From positions 1 to 64,000 of the forward strand of contig CACZVN010000009.1 of assembly GCA_902784615.1 (NCBI GenBank): 64,000 nt of DNA, read 5' to 3'. Positions 1-7,453 of the stretch are shown piece by piece. Position numbers and translations under genes: made by a program. The notes under the pieces were generated by a model. The model made no database searches, was not told the DNA's origin, and was given only the letters and a program-made list of their open reading frames with translations. The first letter of the stretch is position 1. Every line of letters begins with the position of its first letter. The stretch is from an uncultured Prevotellaceae bacterium. Lineage in GTDB: Bacteria; Bacteroidota; Bacteroidia; Bacteroidales; Bacteroidaceae.

Positions 1-243
1 GAAGTCTGCGCGATAGAGCGAATTCGCCATGATGCCACCTACGAATGCAGCTGCCAAGACAACTGCATCGGGACGTTCTTCGTCGAAGAACTTCTTAACA
101 GCCACCTGATCCGTGAGGTCAAGCTCTTTATGGCTGCGCCCAATGAGATTAGTATAGCCTCGTTGCAGGAGGTTATTCCAAATAGCGGAACCCACCAATC
201 CGTGATGTCCCGCTACATATATTTTACTTTCCTTACTCAGCAT
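1..243 (-). CDS. fcl: GDP-L-fucose synthase, N-terminal part (runs off window)
   Basis: Converts GDP-4-keto-6-deoxymannose to GDP-L-fucose by epimerisation and NADPH reduction in the cytoplasm. Only about the first 81 codons are in the window. The start reads [20 protein letters not shown], with the GxxGLVGSA nucleotide-binding loop of the short-chain dehydrogenase fold, followed by an [10 protein letters not shown] stretch and an [11 protein letters not shown] stretch typical of this enzyme. The start codon lies inside the end of gmd (11-bp overlap), so the two are probably translationally coupled. It is the last visible gene of the manC-gmd-fcl operon. The identity is firm from motifs and context; the C-terminal catalytic part cannot be seen. 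Confidence 0.9.
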   Translation of the reverse strand, partial: MLSKESKIYVAGHHGLVGSAIWNNLLQRGYTNLIGRSHKELDLTDQVAVKKFFDEERPDAVVLAAAFVGGIMANSLYRADF

Positions 244-1327
244 CGTCCATGTGGGCTTTGATGAATAGTTTCTTCACGAACTTCATATCGTGGCGAACCA
301 TGATCTTAACAAGATCCTCAAATGACGTCTTCTGCGGGTTCCAGCCCAGTTTGGCCTTAGCCTTGGCGGGGTTACCAAGTAACTGATCCACCTCTGCAGG
401 ACGGAAATACTTGGGATCAACCTCTACGAGCGATTTACCCGTGGCCTTATCGTAGCCCTTCTCGTCAACGCCATCACCACGCCATTCGAGTTCGATGCCC
501 ACCTCCTTAAAAGCGAGGGTAGCAAACTCACGAACGGTATGATACTCACCAGTTGCAATCACAAAGTCATCGGGCTCGGGCTGCTGAAGGATGAGCCACA
601 TACACTCGATATAATCCTTGGCGTATCCCCAGTCGCGGAGTGAATTCAGGTTACCGAGATAGAGCTTGTCCTGATATCCCTGTGCGATACGGGCTGCAGC
701 AAGGGTGATCTTTCGGGTTACGAAGGTCTCGCCGCGACGCTCACTTTCATGATTGAAGAGGATACCATTGCAGCAGAACATGTTGTACGACTCACGATAG
801 TTCTTCATGATCCAGAAACCATAGAGTTTGGCCACAGCGTATGGAGAACGGGGATAGAACGGGGTGGTTTCTGACTGAGGAACTTCCTGTACTTTACCAT
901 ACAGTTCTGAGGTTGAGGCCTGATAGATGCGGCAGGTATCTGCCAGACCGCTGATGCGAACAGCCTCCAGCAAACGCAATACACCATTAGCATCAGTGTC
1001 GGCAGTGTATTCTGGAACGTCGAACGAAACCTTCACGTGGCTTTGGGCTGCCAGATTGTAGATCTCTGTAGGACGAATCTTTGAAATGACACGAATCAGT
1101 GATGATGAGTCTGTCATATCGGCCCAATGCAGATTTACCAAACGTGCCTTCTTCATGTCGCGCACCCACTCATCAAGATAGAGATGTTCGATACGAGCAG
1201 TATTGAAGGATGATGAACGGCGCATCAGACCATGCACCTCATAGCCTTTTTCAATGAGGAATTCTGCCAGATATGATCCGTCCTGACCTGTGATACCAGT
1301 AATAAGAGCTACTTTCTTATTTTCCAT
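233..1327 (-). CDS. gmd: GDP-mannose 4,6-dehydratase
   Basis: Oxidises and dehydrates GDP-D-mannose to GDP-4-keto-6-deoxy-D-mannose, the first committed step to GDP-L-fucose. The 364-residue protein is the usual family length. It opens with the Rossmann loop [15 protein letters not shown] (about residues 9-23), has the STSELYG catalytic stretch near residue 140 and the YAVAK (YxxxK) motif near 163, plus a conserved LFNHES segment. It lies 22 bp downstream of manC and overlaps fcl by 11 bp, which gives an operon that makes GDP-fucose for surface glycans. No promoter element was seen directly in front of it; transcription probably starts upstream of manC. Confidence 0.96.
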   Translation of the reverse strand: MENKKVALITGITGQDGSYLAEFLIEKGYEVHGLMRRSSSFNTARIEHLYLDEWVRDMKKARLVNLHWADMTDSSSLIRVISKIRPTEIYNLAAQSHVKVSFDVPEYTADTDANGVLRLLEAVRISGLADTCRIYQASTSELYGKVQEVPQSETTPFYPRSPYAVAKLYGFWIMKNYRESYNMFCCNGILFNHESERRGETFVTRKITLAAARIAQGYQDKLYLGNLNSLRDWGYAKDYIECMWLILQQPEPDDFVIATGEYHTVREFATLAFKEVGIELEWRGDGVDEKGYDKATGKSLVEVDPKYFRPAEVDQLLGNPAKAKAKLGWNPQKTSFEDLVKIMVRHDMKFVKKLFIKAHMDDAE

Positions 1328-1349
1328 ATTTCAAATGATGAATAGATTT

Positions 1350-2420
1350 CTATTTATCCTGTCCGGAGAACTGCTTAATGCGCTGTTCTTCAGAGAGTTT
1401 GCAGATTAGTAGGGTATCATTGTTTTCCGCAACAATATAGCCATCGAGACCTTGGATAACCACTTTCTTCTCTTGGGTGGTGTGGACAATACAGTTGTGG
1501 CTTTCGAAGATGCTGATTTCCTGTCCAATGGATACATTGCCGTAGAGATCTTTCTTACTTTGCTCATGCAACGAACCCCATGTGCCGAGATCGCTCCAGC
1601 CGAAGTCTGCTGGACATACGAAGATCTCCTCAGCCTTTTCCATGATGGCATAGTCAACGGAGATATTTTCACATTCTGGGAACATACGGTCAATCTCCTC
1701 TTGTTCTTTCTCAGTTCCATATATGGGGAGCATTGACTCGAAGATCTTGGCCATGGTAGGCTGATAGACGCGGAAGGCATTGACGATGGTGTTCACGTTC
1801 CAAATGAAGATGCCTGCATTCCAGAAGAAGTTATTTTTCTTGATATATTCTTGTGCCGTTTCCAGATCAGGCTTCTCGCGGAAAGAATCAACTCTGAATA
1901 TCTCCTTGTTGCGAAGGGAACTTGTACTAAGATCTGCCTGAATATAACCATAACCCGTTTCTGGACGATTGGGCTTCATGCCCAGCGTAACGATGGCGTC
2001 CGTCTCACTCGTGAAGACTGTGCATTCTTTGATAACGCGCTGGAATTCAGCCTTGTCTGTAACGATATGATCACTGGGGGTCACAACGATATTGGCTTTC
2101 GGATCCTTCGACTTTATGCGCCAACTCACGTAGGCAATACAGGGAGCCGTATTGCGTCGACATGGCTCGCACAGGATATTACGGACGGGAATGTTGGGAA
2201 GTTGTTCCTTGACAATGGAGGCATACTTCTGATTGGTGACGACCCAGATGTTTTCGGGCTTGACAAAATCCCCAAACCTGTCAACGGTCAACTGTAACAA
2301 TGTCTTACCAACACCGAGGACATCAATAAACTGTTTTGGATTCTCCGTCGTGCTCATGGGCCAGAAGCGGCTACCGATGCCGCCTGCCATAATGACCAGA
2401 TGATTATTCGTTTTTGCCAT
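1350..2420 (-). CDS. manC: Mannose-1-phosphate guanylyltransferase
   Basis: Makes GDP-mannose from mannose-1-phosphate and GTP, the substrate of the following Gmd. The N-terminus carries the nucleotidyltransferase signature AGGIGSRFWPMS (about residues 12-23) followed by NPKQF, and the sugar-binding stretch near 'FFWNAGIFIWN' is conserved. At 356 residues it is the short, single-domain form and lacks the C-terminal phosphomannose isomerase domain of bifunctional ManC/AlgA proteins. Isomerisation could be supplied by the separate ManA at about 34 kb. It is the first gene of the manC-gmd-fcl operon and has a good promoter element 23 bp upstream of its start. Confidence 0.94.
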   Translation of the reverse strand: MAKTNNHLVIMAGGIGSRFWPMSTTENPKQFIDVLGVGKTLLQLTVDRFGDFVKPENIWVVTNQKYASIVKEQLPNIPVRNILCEPCRRNTAPCIAYVSWRIKSKDPKANIVVTPSDHIVTDKAEFQRVIKECTVFTSETDAIVTLGMKPNRPETGYGYIQADLSTSSLRNKEIFRVDSFREKPDLETAQEYIKKNNFFWNAGIFIWNVNTIVNAFRVYQPTMAKIFESMLPIYGTEKEQEEIDRMFPECENISVDYAIMEKAEEIFVCPADFGWSDLGTWGSLHEQSKKDLYGNVSIGQEISIFESHNCIVHTTQEKKVVIQGLDGYIVAENNDTLLICKLSEEQRIKQFSGQDK

Positions 2421-2442
2421 ATCTTTAAACCGCTAATAATCT

Positions 2443-2451
2443 GCAAAGATA
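2443..2451 (-). promoter_or_regulatory. -7 promoter element of manC-gmd-fcl
   Basis: TATCTTTGC on the minus strand, an exact match to the Bacteroidota TAnnTTTGC element, 23 bp upstream of the manC start. It would drive the GDP-fucose operon. Confidence 0.75.
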
Positions 2452-2491
2452 CAAAATATCTTTGAGAAACAAGAATTATATAGGAAAAAAC

Positions 2492-3115
2492 TCACTTTTT
2501 CTTCTTCCAGGCTTTCAGACAGAAGTAGATCACGGCGATGCCAACTAGGGCGAAGATGGCTATTTTAATGTATTCCGCATATTCGCCGATCTTGTCGTTG
2601 AGCTGATCCTCTGGCACAATTGCATGCAAATACCATCCTAAGGCAGCCAATACACTATGCCATCCACCAGCACCGATGGTAGTGAATAACAGGAATTTCC
2701 CGTAGTTCATCTTCGCTAATCCCGCAGGAATGGAAATCAGATGGCGAATCACAGGTACAAAACGGCCCGTCAGGGTGGCAGCGACACCGTGGTCGTCAAA
2801 ATATTTCTCACTTCTTTCGACCTTCTCCTGATTCAGCAGACACATCTTGCCCCATTTGCTGTTGGCAAACTTATAGACGACGGGACGCCCCACGTAGAGT
2901 GCTGCGAAATAGTTGATGCTGGCACCGATGTCGGCACCGAGTGTGGCGAAAAGCACCACCAGGAAAACATTTAGGGAGCCACTGGCTGCATGGTAGGCAG
3001 CGGGGGTGACTACAAATTCCGAAGGAACAGGGATCACTGTACTTTCCAATAGCATCAGAATAAATACCGTTGGATACCAGCCTAAGCTGTTTAATATGTT
3101 TGTGATAAAGTTCAT
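2492..3115 (-). CDS. DedA-family (SNARE-associated) inner membrane protein
   Basis: A 207-residue multi-pass membrane protein of the DedA superfamily, members of which act in envelope homeostasis and lipid carrier transport. Visible hallmarks are an N-terminal hydrophobic segment with ESTVIPVPSEF (about residues 24-34), a central GADIGASINYFAALYVGR, and the family motif GRFVPVIRHLISIPAGLAKM (about 137-156) with its conserved arginine and proline. The C-terminus ends in a lysine-rich KAWKKKK tail. Its ATG overlaps the stop of the upstream TPR gene (ATGA), so it is the last gene of the mltG-glnS-TPR-dedA operon. The exact substrate is unknown. Confidence 0.9.
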   Translation of the reverse strand: MNFITNILNSLGWYPTVFILMLLESTVIPVPSEFVVTPAAYHAASGSLNVFLVVLFATLGADIGASINYFAALYVGRPVVYKFANSKWGKMCLLNQEKVERSEKYFDDHGVAATLTGRFVPVIRHLISIPAGLAKMNYGKFLLFTTIGAGGWHSVLAALGWYLHAIVPEDQLNDKIGEYAEYIKIAIFALVGIAVIYFCLKAWKKKK

Positions 3116-4533
3116 TTCTCTGTGTTTATTTTGTCTGACATATAATCGTAATAGTCCTGAGGGGCCATGTCTTCAGGGAAATAACAGCCAAGAACGGTCT
3201 TCGCCTCCTTGGGGTTCCTGTTAGTGGCGATTTTAAGATATGATAGGAATTCGTCAGTCTTTTTCATGTCCATACAGCATAGTGCCATGTAGGAATAGCC
3301 CTCATTCCAGTCCTTTTCCACATGTCTGAAGAAATTCTTCAGAAGGAGATATGAGGTTTTGATATAGCGGTTGTCGTATAAGGACACAATGATACGGAGC
3401 ATGGTCCTTGGGGAATTGTCTGACATACGCAAGGCTTCTTTGAATGCCTCTTCCGCTTCTTTTGGATTTTGGTTTGCCAGATGTATATGTCCTCTGATAA
3501 TCTCCATATTGACATGATCGCAGTCCATGTCCTGTGTTTTGTCAATATAGTATAGGGCACTCTCAGGTTTGTGCATCTCACTATAGGCGAATGCCAGTTC
3601 CTGACAGATCTCAGGAAGATAGGGGGAGTCGTCTGCCAGGTATTCTGCCTGTTCAAGAACCTGTTGGGCTTCTGAATACTTTCCCAGATTGATCAGACAG
3701 GTCCCCTGATGCAGAAATCCGAATTCGTCCTCTGGCATGACCTCTGAATATCTCTCAAAATAGGTCAATGCCGATTCGTAATTTCCAAGACTATACAGGC
3801 TGTTTGCTTTGGAGAGGATACTCTCAGCATCGTGCGGGTCAATGGCGATGGCATATTCGCTGCTGGTAATGGCACCGTGATAATCCTCGTTCATAAACTG
3901 TGCACTGGCCAGCGCATTCCAGTATCGGATGGAGTAGGGGTCATGGTCGATGAGTTCGTTGAAGATACGCTCACTGTCCTTATATTTCCCCAGTCCGAAG
4001 AGGGTACGTGCCATCAGTTCCTTAAAATCGTCAGAGTCGTCTCCCTGGGAACGGGTCATCCACTCGAAAGCTTTGTCATACACATTATAGTCAGAGAAGA
4101 TATTCGCCACATCATAGACGTAGTCCATCTGCTCGTCAGACATCACCTCTCTCATCTGTTCACGGAAGAAATCATCGGCCTCTTCCACCTTGCCTTCGTT
4201 GATTAAGATTTCGCCTTGAAGATAAAGTGCCTCTTGCTGGTCAACGGCCAGAATCTGTTCCGCATATTCCCTGGCGGTGTCGAAGTCATGCAGGGATAAG
4301 GCCTCACGAGCTTTATAAAGCAAGGGACCAACGGCCTCAGGATTGTACTCCAGTGCGAGGTCGATGGCACGGTTGGCATCCTCTGGTCTGCCGTTATACT
4401 GATAATAATCGGCTATGTCAGCCAGGTCATCTGCATCCATATAGATGGAATGTCCCTCCTGTACCGACTCTTCATATTGTTCCAGAATCTTTCTGAAACC
4501 CTTACTTTCAAAGTAGGCCTGGTCTTCTGTCAT
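3112..4533 (-). CDS. Tetratricopeptide-repeat protein
   Basis: A 473-residue soluble protein made largely of helical tetratricopeptide repeats; periodic patterns such as 'YWNALASAQFMNEDYHGAITSSEYAIAI' and the following 'SILSKANSLYSLGNYESALTYFERY' show consecutive TPR units from about residue 60 to 440. No signal peptide or membrane segment is visible, so it is probably cytoplasmic, and no catalytic domain is seen. The gene starts immediately after the glnS stop (no gap) and overlaps dedA by 4 bp. TPR proteins are scaffolds for protein contacts; the partner here is unknown. It is acidic and begins MTEDQAYFESKGF. Confidence 0.85.
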   Translation of the reverse strand: MTEDQAYFESKGFRKILEQYEESVQEGHSIYMDADDLADIADYYQYNGRPEDANRAIDLALEYNPEAVGPLLYKAREALSLHDFDTAREYAEQILAVDQQEALYLQGEILINEGKVEEADDFFREQMREVMSDEQMDYVYDVANIFSDYNVYDKAFEWMTRSQGDDSDDFKELMARTLFGLGKYKDSERIFNELIDHDPYSIRYWNALASAQFMNEDYHGAITSSEYAIAIDPHDAESILSKANSLYSLGNYESALTYFERYSEVMPEDEFGFLHQGTCLINLGKYSEAQQVLEQAEYLADDSPYLPEICQELAFAYSEMHKPESALYYIDKTQDMDCDHVNMEIIRGHIHLANQNPKEAEEAFKEALRMSDNSPRTMLRIIVSLYDNRYIKTSYLLLKNFFRHVEKDWNEGYSYMALCCMDMKKTDEFLSYLKIATNRNPKEAKTVLGCYFPEDMAPQDYYDYMSDKINTEK

Positions 4534-6297
4534 TTACTTGTTTGTCTTCGCCCAGCTGTCCTTAAGTCCCACCGTTTTGTTGAAGACAGGCTTCTCAGGT
4601 GTAGAATCTGAGTCGGGTGTGAAGTAACCGATACGCTGGAATTGCAGGTAGGTCAGCGGTTTCATGTCAGCAGCGTAGGGCTCGATATAACAATCCTTAA
4701 TCACACTGAGTGAATCTGGGTTGATGATCTGCTTCATGGCCGTCACGGCGTCACAATTCTGTTCCTCACGGATACGGGCCAGTTCGTCACGTGGGTTCTC
4801 CACCTTCCACAGACGGTCGTAGAGACGTACCTCGGCCTTGACGGCATGGGCGCAACTCACCCAGTGGAGTGTCTTACCCTTGATCTTACGGTTAGAACCA
4901 GGCAGACCACTGCGTGACTCTGGATCGTAGGTGCAGTAGATAGTGGTGACATTGCCGTTTTCATCCTCGTCACAGGGATGATCCTCGTTGCACTGGATGA
5001 TATAGGCATTCTTCAGGCGTACCTCCTTGCCAGGCGCCAGTCGCATGAACTTCTTTTCGGCCTCTTTCATGAAATCATCGCGCTCGATCCACAGTTCACG
5101 GCTGAACTCGATGGTGTGTGTGCCGTCGGCCTCATTCTCAGGATTGTTCACGGCAGTAAGCTGTTCCACCAGACCTTCGGGATAGTTGGTGATGACCACT
5201 TTCACGGGATCCAAGACGGCTGACACACGGATGGAACGACTATTCAGATCGTCACGAACAGCACTCTCCAACAACGCCATATCATTAAGGGCGTCAATTT
5301 TCGTATAGCCGATCTTGTCAATGAAACTGACGATACTCTCAGGACTGTAACCACGACGGCGGAAACCGCAGATGGTCGGCATACGGGGATCGTCCCAACC
5401 GCTCACCAACTTCTCGTTCACCAATGCCAGAAGGTTGCGCTTCGACATCAGCGTGTAATTCAGGTTCAGTTTGTTGAACTCCGTCTGGCGGGGACGGTTA
5501 TCCTCGATGTTGTCTGTCTCACCCTTCCACTCTTTCATCCATGTAACGAACAGATCATAGAGAGGACGATGCTCCACGAACTCCAGCGTACACCAAGAGT
5601 GGGTGACCCCCTCCAGATAGTCACTCTGGCCATGGGTGAAGTCGTACATGGGGTAGGCGTTCCACTTGTTGCCTGTACGGATATGGGGGATATTCAGTAC
5701 ACGGTAGATCAGCGGATCACGGAACAGCATATTCGGATGAGCCATGTCGATCTTGGCGCGCAAAACGAGTGTTCCTGGCTCACACTTGCCGCTGTTCATA
5801 TACTCGAAGAGCTTCAGGTTCTCCTCTACAGGACGATCGCGGAAAGGACTGTTCGTTCCAGGACTCGTGGTGGTACCCTTCTGTTGGGCGATGGCTTCAG
5901 AACTCTGTTCATCCACGTAGGCGCGTCCCTGCTTGATGAGCCACACGGCGAAGTCCCACAGCTCCTGAAAATAGTCGCTGGCATAATAGACGTTAGCCCA
6001 CTGGAAGCCGAGCCATTTGATATCGTTCTCAATACTCTCGATATATTCTGTATCTTCCTTGATGGGATTCGTATCATCGAAGCGGAGGTTACAGGTACCA
6101 CCGTATTTCTTGGCTAAGCCGAAGTCGATAGCGATGGCCTTGGCATGGCCGATATGCAGATAACCATTAGGCTCCGGTGGGAAACGGGTCTGCATCCGAC
6201 CACCGTTCTTGCCTTCTGCCAGGTCGTCAATCACCTTCTGTTCGATGAAACTCACCGACTTTTTCTCTTCATTCACATTTAAATTCTTCTCTTCCAT
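4534..6297 (-). CDS. glnS: Glutaminyl-tRNA synthetase
   Basis: Class I aminoacyl-tRNA synthetase that charges tRNA-Gln directly with glutamine. The catalytic domain has PPEPNGYLHIGHAKA (HIGH at about residues 48-51) and the KMSKS-equivalent LMSKR near residue 290, and the DDTNP stretch typical of GlnRS follows the HIGH region. The C-terminal beta-barrel anticodon-binding part is present (for example GKTLHWVSCAHAVKAEVR). Length 587 is normal. The first 20 residues are a polar, lysine/glutamate-rich extension. It sits 29 bp after mltG and abuts the TPR gene, within one operon. Confidence 0.96.
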   Translation of the reverse strand: MEEKNLNVNEEKKSVSFIEQKVIDDLAEGKNGGRMQTRFPPEPNGYLHIGHAKAIAIDFGLAKKYGGTCNLRFDDTNPIKEDTEYIESIENDIKWLGFQWANVYYASDYFQELWDFAVWLIKQGRAYVDEQSSEAIAQQKGTTTSPGTNSPFRDRPVEENLKLFEYMNSGKCEPGTLVLRAKIDMAHPNMLFRDPLIYRVLNIPHIRTGNKWNAYPMYDFTHGQSDYLEGVTHSWCTLEFVEHRPLYDLFVTWMKEWKGETDNIEDNRPRQTEFNKLNLNYTLMSKRNLLALVNEKLVSGWDDPRMPTICGFRRRGYSPESIVSFIDKIGYTKIDALNDMALLESAVRDDLNSRSIRVSAVLDPVKVVITNYPEGLVEQLTAVNNPENEADGTHTIEFSRELWIERDDFMKEAEKKFMRLAPGKEVRLKNAYIIQCNEDHPCDEDENGNVTTIYCTYDPESRSGLPGSNRKIKGKTLHWVSCAHAVKAEVRLYDRLWKVENPRDELARIREEQNCDAVTAMKQIINPDSLSVIKDCYIEPYAADMKPLTYLQFQRIGYFTPDSDSTPEKPVFNKTVGLKDSWAKTNK

Positions 6298-6326
6298 ATA
6301 TCTCTTTACCTTTTACTTTTTTACCT

Positions 6327-7352
6327 TTACTTAATTCCCCGTTCGTTCAGGGCTTTAGCGTATTTTGCCGCATTCCTCAGGTGCTCCTGATAAGTCTTGG
6401 CAAAGTTGTGCGTACCAGAGAAGTCCTCCTTGGCACACATATAGAGGTACTCATGATTCACCCTGTTCAGGACGGCATCGATGCCAGCCACAGAGGCGAT
6501 CTTGATAGGCCCTGGGGGAAGTCCAACATTCTTGTAGGTATTATAGGGACTGTCGAATAACAGCATGTTGTGGTAGATGCGCTTAATGGCAAAGTCCTTC
6601 AGGGCGAACTTCACGGTGGGGTCGGCCTGCAGAGGCATGCCCATCTTCAAACGGTTCAGGTACATCCCTGCTATCATGGGCTTCTCCGCATTGTTGGCCG
6701 TCTCCTCGTCAATGATGCTGGCCACAGTACAGACCTCGTTGGGAGTCAGCCCGAGTGCCTGGGCCTTGGCCATACGGTTGCTGTCCCAGAAACGGTCGTG
6801 CTCCTTCTTCAGACGTGCCATCAGGTTTTCTAATGAGGTGTTCCAATACACTTCATACGTATCTGGCACAAACAGACTGGGGATGGTAGCAGTATCGTAG
6901 CCCTGTTTGGCGCAGAAGTCATTGTCGTGCAACAAGATAGCCACGACAGCACTGTCGAGCATCAATTTACGTGAGAGGGCTCCTGCCAGACGATCCATCG
7001 TACGGCTCTCAGGGATGGTCAGTCTAACAGGCTCCTGATGGCCGTTCTTTATATTCCTGAAGATAGTGAGTGCACTGGTATTGGGAGGAATGGCGTATCT
7101 TCCCGTCTTGATATGTGCCGAATAGTTTGTCGCACGTGCCAAGGTGTTGAACGCCATCATACTTACGTGCTTGGCCATCGGCTCCAGTTTAGCACTGATA
7201 GAGTCTTGGGTGTCATCGCCGTCGATATACACGTATTGGGTGTTGTCGCTATTGGAGAAATCCGCCATATAGCAATGGTAGATGGCACCTATCAGGAGGA
7301 CCAGACAGAGCGCCGCCGCCAACAGATAATATTTAGGGTTGACCTGTTTCAT
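6327..7352 (-). CDS. mltG: Endolytic peptidoglycan transglycosylase MltG (YceG-like)
   Basis: Inner-membrane lytic transglycosylase that cuts nascent glycan strands and is thought to set their length. It has one N-terminal membrane anchor (about residues 8-26), a short LysM-like/YceG N-terminal region with the IPEGxT-like 'LTIPESRTMDRLA' (about 111-123), and the catalytic YceG motif around ASIIDEETANNAEKPMIAGM (about 211-230) followed by LQADPTVKFA. The length of 341 residues is normal. It is the first gene of the mltG-glnS-TPR-dedA operon and is divergent from malQ, with back-to-back promoter elements in the roughly 100-bp gap. Confidence 0.93.
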   Translation of the reverse strand: MKQVNPKYYLLAAALCLVLLIGAIYHCYMADFSNSDNTQYVYIDGDDTQDSISAKLEPMAKHVSMMAFNTLARATNYSAHIKTGRYAIPPNTSALTIFRNIKNGHQEPVRLTIPESRTMDRLAGALSRKLMLDSAVVAILLHDNDFCAKQGYDTATIPSLFVPDTYEVYWNTSLENLMARLKKEHDRFWDSNRMAKAQALGLTPNEVCTVASIIDEETANNAEKPMIAGMYLNRLKMGMPLQADPTVKFALKDFAIKRIYHNMLLFDSPYNTYKNVGLPPGPIKIASVAGIDAVLNRVNHEYLYMCAKEDFSGTHNFAKTYQEHLRNAAKYAKALNERGIK

Positions 7353-7375
7353 ATTACATGATTGCTAAATCGTGT

Positions 7376-7384
7376 GCAAAGTTA
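7376..7384 (-). promoter_or_regulatory. -7 promoter element of the mltG operon
   Basis: TAACTTTGC on the minus strand, 24 bp upstream of the mltG start. It is one half of a divergent promoter pair with malQ. Confidence 0.75.
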
Positions 7385-7428
7385 CAACATTTTACGCTCA
7401 TTTTCTTCGATTACTCGAAAAAATTTCG

Positions 7429-7437
7429 TATCTTTGC
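7429..7437 (+). promoter_or_regulatory. -7 promoter element of malQ
   Basis: TATCTTTGC 17 bp upstream of the malQ ATG at 7454. Its position rules out the longer reading frame that opens at 7358, because that start would lie upstream of the promoter. Confidence 0.75.
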
Positions 7438-7453
7438 ATCAAATTGCAGAATT